64,000 nt of DNA, taken from assembly GCF_004339805.1 (NCBI RefSeq), contig NZ_SLUI01000017.1, positions 36,732-100,731 on the forward strand. Reading direction: 5' to 3'. Source of the DNA: Anaerospora hongkongensis. GTDB taxonomy: Bacteria; Bacillota; Negativicutes; Sporomusales; DSM-15969. Positions 1 through 9,238 of this stretch are shown here, in pieces; the stretch's first letter is position 1; each line of letters starts with the position of its first letter. A program made the position numbers and the translations under genes. The notes beneath the pieces were generated by a model. The model worked only from the letters and a program-made list of their open reading frames with translations, ran no database searches and was not told the origin of the DNA.

Positions 1-2
1 TC

Positions 3-1121
3 ATGCAGGTCATAACAGCTGATATGAAGCATGAACGGACAATTTCCTGGAAAACAGCAGCTATGGGAAGTCCGGGCAGCTTGGAAGTCCGGGCCAAACA
101 AGCGAAAGACAGTACAGTAGTTAAAGCAGAGGCGGCAGAGCTGCCTGTTTATAATGGCGGCAAGCCCTATACTCTCTATACGGCGCACGCAAAGAATCTG
201 TTACCGGGAACTGAGTATGAATATCGTGTATCTACCGGTAAGAGGCAATCACCCTGGCAAGAATTTAGAACAGAGCCAGAGACGACAGCATTTAAGACCC
301 TGATTTTTGGAGATTCCCAATCGGTTGATTATAAAGAGTGGGCGAATACAGCCCAGTCTGCCTGGAAAAGAGTTCCTGATGCCGCATTTTTTGTGAATAT
401 GGGTGATCTTGTTGATAATGGGCAGGATGATTATCAATGGAATGCCTGGTTTGATGGAGCAGCAAAGCTTTCTATGGCAATTCCCACCGCCCCGGTAATG
501 GGCAATCATGAGGCTTATAATCTCGATTGGAAGATGGCCTTGCCGACTTATTACCTCACCCTGTTTGCCATACCTGGCAACGGACCGTCCGGACTGGAAC
601 GATATGCCTATTCCTATGATTATGGGGATGTTCATTTTATTGTACTCAATACGCAATCGGAGGAATTGCGCAGCTGGTATCCTGATTTGTTAAAAAAGCA
701 GCAGAAATGGCTGCAAAAAGATCTAGCCCAGACGCAGAAAAAGTGGAAAGTCGTTCTTATGCACCGGGGGATATGGAAACATCCTTTTAATGGTCCGCTT
801 GATGAGAATGGCAGTGCATTTGCTCCTTTGTTCGATACCTATCATGTGGATCTCGTATTTACCGGGCATGTACACTCTTATGCGCGCACGGCGGCACTAA
901 AAAACGGCAGGCGTGACCCTGCCGGGACCGTCTATATTACGACGGGGCGGAGCGGGGAAAAAACATGGGATAAATCACCGCAAAAACCCATGGATGAAGT
1001 CTATTATAATCCGCTTGATATGCCCAACTATCTTGTGCTTGAAGCTTCACAGGCTGCTCTGAAGGTAGCTGCCTTTAAGCAAAATGGCGAGCTGATTGAC
1101 CAGACCGAAATTAAAAAATAA
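3..1121 (+). CDS. Metallophosphoesterase, purple acid phosphatase-like (5' partial)
   Basis: This is a calcineurin-like phosphoesterase, probably exported and hydrolysing phosphate esters. The dinuclear-metal motifs are visible in order: GDSQ near residue 103, MGDLVDNG near 133, MGNHE near 165, LMHRG near 253 and FTGHVHSY near 285. About 90 residues precede the catalytic domain and resemble the fibronectin-III-like N-terminal domain of purple acid phosphatases (EYRVSTG, EFRTEPE). The frame is open to the window edge and no signal peptide or ribosome binding site is visible, so the true start lies upstream. The gene ends just before a bidirectional terminator shared with the convergent sulfatase-fold gene. 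The substrate cannot be told from sequence. Confidence 0.85.
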   Translation: MQVITADMKHERTISWKTAAMGSPGSLEVRAKQAKDSTVVKAEAAELPVYNGGKPYTLYTAHAKNLLPGTEYEYRVSTGKRQSPWQEFRTEPETTAFKTLIFGDSQSVDYKEWANTAQSAWKRVPDAAFFVNMGDLVDNGQDDYQWNAWFDGAAKLSMAIPTAPVMGNHEAYNLDWKMALPTYYLTLFAIPGNGPSGLERYAYSYDYGDVHFIVLNTQSEELRSWYPDLLKKQQKWLQKDLAQTQKKWKVVLMHRGIWKHPFNGPLDENGSAFAPLFDTYHVDLVFTGHVHSYARTAALKNGRRDPAGTVYITTGRSGEKTWDKSPQKPMDEVYYNPLDMPNYLVLEASQAALKVAAFKQNGELIDQTEIKK

Positions 1122-1137
1122 ATCTCGAAGACAGATA

Positions 1138-1188
1138 AAAATCCCTCCCGCTTGCAGGCTTTATCCTACAAGTGAGAGGGATTTGTTA
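1138..1188. terminator. Bidirectional terminator between convergent genes
   Basis: Inverted repeat AATCCCTC...GAGAGGGATT with an inner CTTG...CAAG pairing, and T-rich on both sides. It lies between the phosphoesterase stop and the stop of the convergent sulfatase-fold gene. Confidence 0.75.
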
Positions 1189-3321
1189 TTGAAGGGCACG
1201 AACGGAATCGCCAACGAAGTATTTGGCATATAAATCCTGGACCCAGTGGATAAGAGCCTTTTCAGATGGATTTTGATCTTTACCGTTATACATATCTGTT
1301 TTCATGTGGAAATCACTTGACCAGTAATAAATAGTATCGCCTAAAAAGCCAACTGCATAGCTGCCTTCCTCCGGAACATTAATCATATTTCTTCCGGAAA
1401 AATCCGAAGGCGCAGGAATACCAAGTATGCCTAACAGTGTAGGAGCAAAGTCAATCTGACTTGCATAAGCAGTGCCGCTGAAATTTTCAAAAGGCTTTAG
1501 ATTCTTGCTGACAAAAATTAGCGGGAGGGGAGCTAAGGTTAAACTGAGATCGCCTTCGCCCAGACGCTTATAATGAGCATTTTGACTTGGATGAGGATTG
1601 TGATCACTTGTAATAACAATCAGCGTTTTATCATCCAATAAGTTCCGGTCCTTAAGATCCTGGAAGAATTTTTGCAAAGTAATATTCTCCCAATAAATTC
1701 CTTTCAGATAAACATTATTCGGCTGATCTTTTATGGCCGCCGGAATATCTGCATCAGTCAAGCCACAATAAGGATAGGGCTGATGAGAATCAATGGTTTT
1801 GGTTACCATGAAAAATTTCTTATTGCGATTTTGCTCCATAATCCGGACCGTTTCCTCATACATGACGTCATTGTGGAAGCCCCAGCCGCTGCTGCCAATA
1901 TAGCCTTCTTTTTCGAGATCTTCTTTTGCTCTGTAAGTACTCATTCCAAAACGTTTTTTATAGGCCCGGAATTCATCATTGTAATACTGGCTTGTAGCCT
2001 CTAAAAATAAGGTATCGTACCCATTCTTCTCAAGAACGCGGAATAGGGTGCTATTGTTTTCAAAGGCCTGGTCTTCGGTGTAGAGAAGCTGGGAAAGAAA
2101 AAGGGAATTGAGTCCCTGAGTCGTCGGCTTATTGGAGGTGTAATAGCGATCGGAATGGGGGTACGCTGCCACTAAACTATCTAAAAATGGCGTTGCCTCT
2201 GCCGGAATTAACGGGTTATAGTGATGCAAGTAATCGCGATGCAAAGATTCACCGACAATCATAATAATCTTATCATAGGGAAAAACGTTGGGCACAGCAG
2301 CCGGTTTTTCACCAACTTTAATGCCCAGGTCACTTAACAGGAGCGTTTCATGTTCCGAGAAGGCTACGCGATAAAGCTGGCTGGACGCAGCTACCAGCCT
2401 TTCGTCATCGCGCAAAAATTCTTGTGCCAGGTTGAGGGCCACCGATTGGGAAAGCAGGCTCCGCGAGGCGTTTCTTGCCCGTTCCAGTTCGGCCTCCTCG
2501 TCGTAGCCATTGGTAAGCAGCAGTTTGGGATAGAAGTAGGCTGTAGCAAAATTAATCAAATTCGCTGTGAGACAAATGAGTAAAATAATAGCTGCCGAAT
2601 TTCCTGCAGGTCCATAATGCCTTTTATTCGGAGTGCGGAATAAAAGAAGGAGTGAAATCAGGCTGATTCCTATACCGAAAAAAATCAGCTTGTCTGTTGT
2701 ATGAATCACACTAAGAATGGAGTAGTTATTGAGGTTTTCAAACAGCATCTTCTCAATATGGTTTGATGTAACAAGAAAGTAGGCGGTATCACTATAAAAA
2801 AATAAAAGGGTAATCAAATAGGCGAGGAAATAAACTGCTTTAGTTGATCGCGTACTCCACTTGGTGTATAGAACGCCTGCAGCCAGGACGAGCAGGCTGT
2901 TATTGATTACTCCTGCAAGCAGGGCGATAAGTGTCATTATATTGCATAGTAAATTTAACGAGTGAATAATGACCATTGAAATAGCGGTCCAAAGAGCGGC
3001 AATAATCACGATAGGGAAGTAATCTTTGACAACTTGTTTGATACGACTAATATTGTTTTTAACAAGTAAAAAAATACTGACTAACAGCAAATCACGAAAA
3101 ATAGCATTTGATGCATCAACAATAAAGATATTCATCGGAAATACTGGTTCACGAATAAAGAATCGGAACGAAAGGGACAATTCTACGCAAAAAATCAAAA
3201 CAAGTCCAATGATTTTCATTCGATGACAGCAAATTGTTTTTGTTATGAAATTGTCTTTAATAGTATTACTTCCCTTCTGCAGCATACCTTTACGATGCTG
3301 TACGCAAACATTACACAACAT
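1186..3321 (-). CDS. Membrane sulfatase-fold transferase, phosphoethanolamine transferase-like
   Basis: About 710 residues: several hydrophobic segments in the N-terminal ~270 residues, then an extracytoplasmic alkaline-phosphatase/sulfatase domain. Visible motifs are IVGES near 355 (metal ligand Glu in this fold), PTTQG near 400 (position of the Thr nucleophile in EptA and LtaS families) and TSDHN near 590. Family members move phosphoethanolamine or phosphoglycerol onto lipid A, core sugars or teichoic acid. In a diderm host an LPS phosphoethanolamine transferase is the likelier role, but this is inferred. The start is uncertain. None of the in-frame ATG codons (3321, 3285, 3219) has a well-spaced Shine-Dalgarno sequence. 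The best one (GAAGGGAAG, 3269-3277) lies 7 nt before an ATT codon at 3261. Confidence 0.75.
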   Translation of the reverse strand: MLCNVCVQHRKGMLQKGSNTIKDNFITKTICCHRMKIIGLVLIFCVELSLSFRFFIREPVFPMNIFIVDASNAIFRDLLLVSIFLLVKNNISRIKQVVKDYFPIVIIAALWTAISMVIIHSLNLLCNIMTLIALLAGVINNSLLVLAAGVLYTKWSTRSTKAVYFLAYLITLLFFYSDTAYFLVTSNHIEKMLFENLNNYSILSVIHTTDKLIFFGIGISLISLLLLFRTPNKRHYGPAGNSAAIILLICLTANLINFATAYFYPKLLLTNGYDEEAELERARNASRSLLSQSVALNLAQEFLRDDERLVAASSQLYRVAFSEHETLLLSDLGIKVGEKPAAVPNVFPYDKIIMIVGESLHRDYLHHYNPLIPAEATPFLDSLVAAYPHSDRYYTSNKPTTQGLNSLFLSQLLYTEDQAFENNSTLFRVLEKNGYDTLFLEATSQYYNDEFRAYKKRFGMSTYRAKEDLEKEGYIGSSGWGFHNDVMYEETVRIMEQNRNKKFFMVTKTIDSHQPYPYCGLTDADIPAAIKDQPNNVYLKGIYWENITLQKFFQDLKDRNLLDDKTLIVITSDHNPHPSQNAHYKRLGEGDLSLTLAPLPLIFVSKNLKPFENFSGTAYASQIDFAPTLLGILGIPAPSDFSGRNMINVPEEGSYAVGFLGDTIYYWSSDFHMKTDMYNGKDQNPSEKALIHWVQDLYAKYFVGDSVRALQ

Positions 3322-3401
3322 AATTCACGATAATTCTACATATTCCTTCAGTGATAGGAAAAAAATCAAGGATCATGACAAGAGAATTGCTGTTGGATAC
3401 G

Positions 3402-4001
3402 TCACTTTAACCTATAAACGGAAAAGCTCTGGCGAGGATCATGATCAGCAGAAACTTTTATGGTATTAAAAAGGGTAAAAGAAGTATTCGTTTCTAAAAA
3501 ATCTAGATATTCATTGGACGGATAATACAAGATAAGATCGATTGTTCTTTGTTGGTTTTTTACGGAAAGCAAAATAGTGCGGACAACCTTCGTAAATATT
3601 TGTAAGGAAAAAGGATTGAAAAAGTAAAATTTATTATCCTTGGGGCTGATTGGATAATCTTCCGCTAAAGCGTTAATGAAAGTAATTTTATTTGCTTTCT
3701 TATTCTGCTTTTGAAGATAAGCTCGCTGATTCTGAACTGCCTGCTTATAGAAGAAGGGACTCATTTCTATTCCTGTGACGGTGGAATCAAAAAAATAATT
3801 GATGTAAAAATTAAACCTGCCTTTGCCGCAGCCGAAATCTACGATATGATCTTCTGCTGTAAAAGGATATTGTTCAGCTAATGTTTCTAAGACAGAGTAG
3901 GAAGTCGGTTCATATCTGTTATAATGCGGTGATTCATTGAATATTTTTTGTTCGCCCGCGGTTTTTATATGTAGCAGTTTTTCATAATATTGTTCATCCA
4001 T
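3402..4001 (-). CDS. Class I SAM-dependent methyltransferase
   Basis: A 199-residue protein with a Rossmann-type methyltransferase core. Motif I is VDFGCGKGRF near residue 55, followed by an acidic strand (GIEMSPFFYKQAV) and a motif IV-like stretch FYFFNPF near 130. The substrate is unknown. FFNPF departs from the DPPY and NPPY motifs of nucleic-acid N-methylases, which argues for a small-molecule or protein substrate. The ATG at 4001 has an AGAAAGGA ribosome binding site 8 nt upstream. The gene reads in the same direction as the sulfatase-fold gene, about 80-140 bp upstream of it, so the two may be co-transcribed. Confidence 0.75.
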   Translation of the reverse strand: MDEQYYEKLLHIKTAGEQKIFNESPHYNRYEPTSYSVLETLAEQYPFTAEDHIVDFGCGKGRFNFYINYFFDSTVTGIEMSPFFYKQAVQNQRAYLQKQNKKANKITFINALAEDYPISPKDNKFYFFNPFSLQIFTKVVRTILLSVKNQQRTIDLILYYPSNEYLDFLETNTSFTLFNTIKVSADHDPRQSFSVYRLK

Positions 4002-4269
4002 TTAAGCATTCCTTTCTCAAACACATCTACAAATTGCAATAACCACTTATCAGTATATCGGCATTTAGCTGCTTTTTACAAGATAATAAGTTTGCCAATA
4101 CTGGATGAGTATAGGTGTTAAGTCTGTAGATGCTGAGTGGAGGATTTTGGCATAATCTTTACGGCTGAGAGGAACACGTGAAGACATAATACCATATCAT
4201 AAGGCGATGGATATTTTTTGCATTAGTTAAAAACAAGGTGCTGAGTAGCAATTAGAAGGAGTGACAATA

Positions 4270-5634
4270 GTGAAAGGAAAAACGCAGTTAACCGGCCGGG
4301 TTATTTTCCGAGGAGAATTAGGATACGAACAGGCGTGCAAAAATTGGAATCCATATGTTGACACGTTTCCTCTCGTTTTTGTCTTTGCGCGATGTACAGA
4401 GGATGTAAGTAATGCTGTAAAATGGGCGCAAGAAAATTGCGTACCCATTCGGACTCGCAGTGGACGTCATGCCTTAGACAAAAATCTTTCCGTGGTAAAA
4501 GGCGGAATTGTCATTGATGTGAGCAGTATGGATCAGGTGTGGGTGAATGAAGAGGAGGAAGAAGCTGTCGTCCAAACCGGTGTACATGTAGGACCTCTGG
4601 TAAAATGGCTGGCGAAACAAGGCTATATGGCCCCTTTTGGCGATAGTCCGACAGTTGGTATCGGCGGAATTACGGCAGGTGGAGGGATCGGACTGCTGCT
4701 GCGGTCAATTGGTCTTGTTAGTGATAATCTCGTGGGAGTAGAAATGGTTGACTATGAAGGATGCGTTATCTATGCTGACGAGTCGACGAATTCGGATTTG
4801 TTATGGGCAACCCGTGGTGGCGGCGGCGGCAACTTTGGAATTAATACTGCATATAAATTCAAGGTGCATAATGCCCCTGCCAAAGCAACCGTATTCCAGA
4901 TTATTTGGCCATGGGATCAATTGGAAATCGTTTTTGAAGCATGGCAAGAATGGGCCCCTTTTGTTGATAGCCGATTAGGCACATATATGGAAGCCTTAAG
5001 TAAGGTAAATGGATTGCTGCATGCACAAGGGCTATTTCTTGGTTCCAAACAAGAACTGACTTGCTTGTTAGATCCTTTGACCAGTACCGGCTCTCCGACC
5101 GTATATATCGAAACACTAGACTATCCGGATGCAGTAGAATATTTAATACCTGACGAACCAATTCCAGGAAGATCTGATCAGAGTACTAAGTTTTCCTCGG
5201 CTTGGGCATATGATCTATTGCCATGCGAGGCAGTTAAGATTATGCGCCGCTTTCTGGAAGAGTCCACCGGCACTGAAGCGGGTTTCTTCTTTTTAAACTG
5301 GGGAGGAGCAGCAGCCAGGATTTCTCCTGAAGATACGGCATTTTTTTGGCGGGGACCAAAATACTATTTAGAGTGGAACTCCTCTTGGAGTGAAGATTCT
5401 GATGCCCGGCGCAACATTGCTATGGTAGAGAGAACCCGTGAGCAGCTGGAGCCTTTTGTTGTGGGCTCCTATGTAAATGTTCCGGATGAGTATATTGAGG
5501 ACTTCGGATGGGCGTATTATGGAAATAACTTTGCCAGACTTCGCAGAATAAAAGAAAAATATGATCCTGAGAATGTATTTAATCATCCGCAAAGTATTCC
5601 CCCGGCAAGCTGGCATTCCGGGAAGCGTGGCTGA
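4270..5634 (+). CDS. FAD-linked oxidoreductase, berberine bridge enzyme-like
   Basis: A cytoplasmic flavoprotein of the BBE/VAO family. An FAD-binding PCMH domain spans residues ~25-200. It includes RSGRHA, where the His is the usual 8-alpha-histidyl FAD attachment residue, and the glycine-rich GIGGITAGGGIGLL stretch. The C-terminus carries the BBE signature (YYGNNFARL, KYDPENVFNHPQSIP). Family members oxidise alcohols, sugars or tunicate-type substrates; the substrate here is unknown. A GTG at 4261 is also in frame, but the AGAAGGAG ribosome binding site (4254-4261) overlaps it and lies 8 nt before the GTG at 4270, so 4270 is chosen. No signal peptide. The upstream 4002-4269 gap shows no convincing promoter or RNA. 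Confidence 0.85.
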   Translation: MKGKTQLTGRVIFRGELGYEQACKNWNPYVDTFPLVFVFARCTEDVSNAVKWAQENCVPIRTRSGRHALDKNLSVVKGGIVIDVSSMDQVWVNEEEEEAVVQTGVHVGPLVKWLAKQGYMAPFGDSPTVGIGGITAGGGIGLLLRSIGLVSDNLVGVEMVDYEGCVIYADESTNSDLLWATRGGGGGNFGINTAYKFKVHNAPAKATVFQIIWPWDQLEIVFEAWQEWAPFVDSRLGTYMEALSKVNGLLHAQGLFLGSKQELTCLLDPLTSTGSPTVYIETLDYPDAVEYLIPDEPIPGRSDQSTKFSSAWAYDLLPCEAVKIMRRFLEESTGTEAGFFFLNWGGAAARISPEDTAFFWRGPKYYLEWNSSWSEDSDARRNIAMVERTREQLEPFVVGSYVNVPDEYIEDFGWAYYGNNFARLRRIKEKYDPENVFNHPQSIPPASWHSGKRG

Positions 5635-5808
5635 AATAGCTGGAAACTTCTCATCTGGATTTTTCCAGTACCGTGACTCACCGGAATTGGATTTGCTGAA
5701 TGGGATCACGGAAATGGTATCAAAATACAACGGGCCGGATAAGACTAGGAGATCGGCTCCTCTGCCTTGGGCAGTTTAAAATATGAACGCGGACTAAAAC
5801 TTTACATG

Positions 5809-5837
5809 TTGACAGTTGGTGATTAATGATGTATATT
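5809..5837 (+). promoter_or_regulatory. Sigma-A promoter of the isoleucine T-box transcript
   Basis: Consensus TTGACA (5809-5814), a 17-bp spacer and TATATT (5832-5837), placed about 40 bp before the first Stem I elements of the T-box leader. Apart from this promoter and the T-box, the 5635-5880 gap shows only a weak CTGGAAA/TTTCCAG hairpin. Confidence 0.75.
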
Positions 5838-5874
5838 TGGAATGAATAAATGATTTCTATACAACTATATATTT

Positions 5875-6166
5875 GAAATGTGATGAGGGAGAACGTTGTA
5901 TTTTGAACGTTTCAGAGAACCGGTGGTTGGTGCGAACCGGCAACACTAGAGATGCAAGAATCACTCCTGAACAGCAAGGCTGAATCGTAAGAAGTAAGCT
6001 GCGCCGGTCTCAGCTCCGTGAGGAGTGCAGTCGTTATTCTGCTAAGGTTGTTAGACCTGATGAGAGATGCAGATGTTTTTTTATCTGTAAAAAGGGTGGT
6101 ACCGCGAGAAGCTTGCCTCTTGCCCCTTTAAGTCTATTGACTTAAAGGGCAAGAGGTTTTTTGATT
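5875..6166 (+). ncRNA. T-box leader, predicted isoleucine (AUC) specifier
   Basis: Canonical T-box parts are present: Stem I distal sequence GGTTGGTGCGAACC, the Stem III region AGTAAGCTGCGCCGG, the T-box core GGGTGGTACCGCGAGA (6094-6109) and a strong intrinsic terminator (CCTCTTGCCC...GGGCAAGAGG then T6, 6116-6161). Aligning it with the second T-box in this window places AUC at 5960-5962 in the specifier slot: both have NNN-AC, then 11 nt, then CAAG. AUC predicts sensing of uncharged tRNA-Ile, with read-through into the BASS transporter when isoleucine is short. Class assignment is firm; the specifier is a hand alignment. Confidence 0.9.
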
Positions 6167-6191
6167 TGTAACTTTATTTTTAGGAGGATGA

Positions 6192-7157
6192 ATGATGAAA
6201 TTCTTAGAGAAACTGGCGCACTTTATTTGCAAGTATATGACGCTGTGGGTGATCCTGATATCAGTTATTGCTTTTTATAATCCCGAACCGTTTAAGCCGA
6301 TTGGCAAGAATATTTCCTACATGCTGGGGATCATTATGCTGGGTATGGGGCTGACAATGTCGCTTGAGGATTTCCGTCTAATTTTGACCCGGCCCAAAGA
6401 TGTGTTTTACGGGGTCTTTTTCCGTTATTTAATTATGCCGCTTGTCGGTTTTGGCGTAGCTAAGATACTGGGATTGTCGCCAGCGCTGGCCGCGGGGATG
6501 GTATTGCTGGGGGCCTGCCCGAGCGGTACCGGTTCCAATGTTATGACCTATATTGCAAAAGGAGACACGGCCCTGTCAGTCACTGTTTCCAGTGTCAATA
6601 CAATATTGGCGCCGGTACTCACCACGTATATTTTTTCCTTTCTCGCTGGTGCGATGATTCCAATCGATATCGGCGCACTGCTGCTGGATATTGTTAAAAT
6701 CGTTTTAGTTCCCGTCAGCATTGGGATCGCCATGCATACTGCGGCACCTAAATTAGTAGAGAAGCTTGTAAAAGTTGTTCCGGCAGTTTCGGTTGTTTTC
6801 ATCATTACCATCATGTCTTCGGTAGTTGCTTTAAATGCGGCCAGAATGGCAACAATGGCGCTTGTCCTTTGTTTGGCGGTGGCAATTCACAATATTGCCG
6901 GCCTGGTATTTGGTTATTACGCTGGTAAAGCGGTTGGCATGTCTGAGAAAAAGTCCCGGGCAGTTACTTTTGAAATTGGCATGGAGAACTCAGGGCTTGC
7001 CGTAGCGCTGGCGATGGCTCACCTTGATCCCATGGCGGCACTGCCGGGAGCGGTTATGACGGTTTGGGAATACATGACAGGAAGCCTGCTGGCCAGTTAT
7101 TGGGGTAACAAGAAACCGGTAGAGGCGCTGCAGGAGGAAGCAAGGGTTTTGGCTTAG
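6192..7157 (+). CDS. BASS-family sodium-dependent transporter under T-box control
   Basis: A 321-residue membrane protein of the bile acid:sodium symporter family, with about ten hydrophobic helices. Family motifs visible are ACPSGTGSNVMTY near residue 105 and FEIGMENSGLAVALA near 265. Family members co-transport organic anions with sodium; the enterobacterial member PanS moves ketopantoate. The gene starts 26 bp after the T-box terminator with an AGGAGG site at 6182-6187. Control by a predicted isoleucine T-box suggests the substrate is isoleucine-related, for example a branched-chain 2-oxo acid. That is inference; nothing in the protein alone shows the substrate. It appears monocistronic, since only a weak hairpin (about 7191-7215, T-rich tail) precedes recA. 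Confidence 0.85.
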   Translation: MMKFLEKLAHFICKYMTLWVILISVIAFYNPEPFKPIGKNISYMLGIIMLGMGLTMSLEDFRLILTRPKDVFYGVFFRYLIMPLVGFGVAKILGLSPALAAGMVLLGACPSGTGSNVMTYIAKGDTALSVTVSSVNTILAPVLTTYIFSFLAGAMIPIDIGALLLDIVKIVLVPVSIGIAMHTAAPKLVEKLVKVVPAVSVVFIITIMSSVVALNAARMATMALVLCLAVAIHNIAGLVFGYYAGKAVGMSEKKSRAVTFEIGMENSGLAVALAMAHLDPMAALPGAVMTVWEYMTGSLLASYWGNKKPVEALQEEARVLA

Positions 7158-7230
7158 GAATAATGAAATAATAAAATAAATACTCGCTATAACTGTTCTT
7201 TTTGAGCAGTTTTTCTTTTATCTATTTACA

Positions 7231-7242
7231 GAACAAATGTTC
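7231..7242 (+). promoter_or_regulatory. SOS (LexA/DinR) box of recA
   Basis: GAACAAATGTTC fits the Bacillus consensus GAAC-N4-GTTC exactly. A second imperfect copy (AAACGAATGTTC, about 7259-7270) lies 17 nt further on, between the box and the recA ribosome binding site. Confidence 0.8.
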
Positions 7243-7287
7243 CGTGATATAGTAAAACCAAACGAATGTTCTGGAGCGGAGGGTATT

Positions 7288-8388
7288 ATGGCAGAGAAAG
7301 ACTTTGGCTTAAATAAATCAGGTATGACAAAAGAAAAGGCGCTTGAAAATGCACTGAAGCAAGTAAGAAAAGATTACGGTGAAGGTTCCATTATGAAACT
7401 GGGCGAGGCAGCCGCCAAAATGAATATTGAAGTGATGCCAACCGGTGCACTGGCACTGGACATTGCTTTGGGAGTTGGTGGTGTACCACGAGGCCGTATT
7501 TTAGAAATCTATGGACCGGAATCTTCAGGTAAGACGACTGTTGCCCTGCACATGATTGCAGAGGCTCAAAAGCTGGGCGGCATTGCTGCTTTTATCGATG
7601 CCGAGCATGCGCTTGATCCGGTATATGCCAAAGCGCTCGGTGTGAATACGGATGAACTGCTGATATCTCAGCCCGACAACGGCGAGCAGGCTTTGGAAAT
7701 TGCCGAAGCGCTTGTACGCAGCGGTGCGATTGATATTGTGGTTATTGATTCTGTTGCAGCTCTTGTTCCACGGGCGGAGATTGAAGGGGAAATGGGGGAC
7801 TCGCATGTGGGGCTGCATGCCCGCCTAATGTCTCAGGCACTAAGAAAGCTGACCGGGATTATCAGCAAATCCAGAACCACTACGATTTTCATTAACCAGA
7901 TACGGGAAAAGGTAGGCGTAATGTTTGGCAATCCGGAAACGACAACCGGCGGGAGAGCTTTGAAATTCTATGCCAGTATTCGTATTGAGGTTCGCAAAGG
8001 AGAAGCCATTAAGTCCGGTAATGATGTGATTGGCAACCGGACAAAAGTAAAAGTCGTCAAGAATAAAATTGCGCCGCCTTTTCGAACGGCTGAATTTGAT
8101 ATTATGTATGGTCGCGGCGTTTCTCGGGAAGGCAGTATTGTGGATATTGGCTCCAGTATGGACATTATTGCAAAAAGTGGAACCTGGTATTCTTATGGCA
8201 GCACCCGCATGGGGCAGGGCAAAGAAAACGCCAAAGATTTTCTTAAAGATAACAAACAGGTTGCCGATGAAATTGAAGGCAAAATCCGGGATTTGCTCGT
8301 TGCCGGGAAAGCTGCACTGCCAATTGAGGTAGGAGTAGAGGAGCTGGTAGAGGAAGACGAGATTGATTTAGATTCTGAACTAGAATAG
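7288..8388 (+). CDS. recA: Recombinase RecA
   Basis: RecA loads on single-stranded DNA, drives strand exchange and stimulates LexA self-cleavage. At 366 residues it has normal family length. Walker A is GPESSGKTT near residue 70. Also visible are the core stretches [20 protein letters not shown], the DNA-binding loop region MSQALRKL and [22 protein letters not shown], plus an acidic C-terminal tail. The open frame extends upstream to 7237, but GGAGGG just before the ATG at 7288 fixes the start and leaves the SOS box outside the gene. The stop is TAG. Downstream, AGAATTTC/GAAATTCT (8446-8465) is a weak hairpin without a U-tract. Confidence 0.98.
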   Translation: MAEKDFGLNKSGMTKEKALENALKQVRKDYGEGSIMKLGEAAAKMNIEVMPTGALALDIALGVGGVPRGRILEIYGPESSGKTTVALHMIAEAQKLGGIAAFIDAEHALDPVYAKALGVNTDELLISQPDNGEQALEIAEALVRSGAIDIVVIDSVAALVPRAEIEGEMGDSHVGLHARLMSQALRKLTGIISKSRTTTIFINQIREKVGVMFGNPETTTGGRALKFYASIRIEVRKGEAIKSGNDVIGNRTKVKVVKNKIAPPFRTAEFDIMYGRGVSREGSIVDIGSSMDIIAKSGTWYSYGSTRMGQGKENAKDFLKDNKQVADEIEGKIRDLLVAGKAALPIEVGVEELVEEDEIDLDSELE

Positions 8389-8562
8389 ATGTAAAACCAG
8401 CTAATTATTTACCAATTATTTACGAATAATTTTGTGCAATTTATAAGAATTTCTAAAGAAATTCTAAAAGTTGTACGATATAGTCAATAGAGGTAAATAA
8501 TTCCGTAAGTCTATCAAATAAATACTTTTGATGGACAAATACATGTCTTGGAGGTTTTTCAA

Positions 8563-9057
8563 ATGAAAAAAAGTTTACTTTTGGCAGGAGCATTCGTTAT
8601 TTTAAGTGCAGGTTCGAGTTTTGCCGCTCCGCTTAACAATTTGGATAGTGAGCAGACGGCAGTAGGGTTGAGCGGGGATGCATTTTACATTGAACATAAA
8701 TTAACTGACCGTTTTACATTAGGTTATCAGTCTATTGATCGTGATTATTATGGCGATATGAAGGATTTATATGGTCAGTATGAATTTACCGGTAATCTGA
8801 GAGGAATAATCGGTAACCGTGATTTTGACTATCGGGATTCGGCCATGTATCTCGGCTTGGGCTTGCAGGGTTCACTAGCGCCGCAGCTGAATGGTTTTGC
8901 TTCGGTGATTACTGGTGATAAGTTCAGCGAAATGCAGGCAGGTGCCAGCTACCGCTTGGCATCCAACCTGGATCTGAATGCCACATACACCAACTTTATG
9001 CCTGAACATGGCCGGGATAAGGACGAAGTAGCGATTGGCGCAACTTTGAAGTTTTAA
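8563..9057 (+). CDS. Small outer-membrane beta-barrel-like protein
   Basis: A 164-residue exported protein with a clear signal peptide (MKKSLLLAGAFVILSAGSSFA, cleavage near residue 21). The mature part is rich in alternating aromatic and polar strands (RFTLGYQSIDRDYYG, DLNATYTNFMPEHG) and ends VAIGATLKF, with the C-terminal Phe typical of outer-membrane barrels. It is most like a small eight-strand barrel of the kind found in Negativicutes; its function is unknown. The GGAGG site at 8550-8554 points to the ATG at 8563 rather than the in-frame TTG at 8548. It has its own strong terminator. It supports a diderm host. Confidence 0.7.
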   Translation: MKKSLLLAGAFVILSAGSSFAAPLNNLDSEQTAVGLSGDAFYIEHKLTDRFTLGYQSIDRDYYGDMKDLYGQYEFTGNLRGIIGNRDFDYRDSAMYLGLGLQGSLAPQLNGFASVITGDKFSEMQAGASYRLASNLDLNATYTNFMPEHGRDKDEVAIGATLKF

Positions 9058-9074
9058 TCGGATCATAAAATAGT

Positions 9075-9140
9075 AAACCTCCGCCTGACAGCGGCTGATA
9101 TTCAGCCGGCTGTTTCCAGGCGGGGGTTTATTTTTTTTTG
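9075..9140 (+). terminator. Intrinsic terminator of the barrel gene
   Basis: AAACCTCCGCCTG (9075-9087) pairs with CAGGCGGGGGTTT (9117-9129), with an inner CAGCGGCTG/CAGCCGGCTG pairing, followed by a run of nine T. Confidence 0.85.
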
Positions 9141-9238
9141 TCGTAGTAATAATTTTTTATTACAAAAAAAGGAATTGATCGATAATTATATAATATTACA
9201 AAAGTAAAATAAATTCAGACAATATAAGGAGCATATTG

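Noticed and set aside
5561..5779. 72-codon plus-strand frame after the BBE gene
   Set aside because: It overlaps the BBE 3' end in another frame, has no ribosome binding site and no recognisable features.
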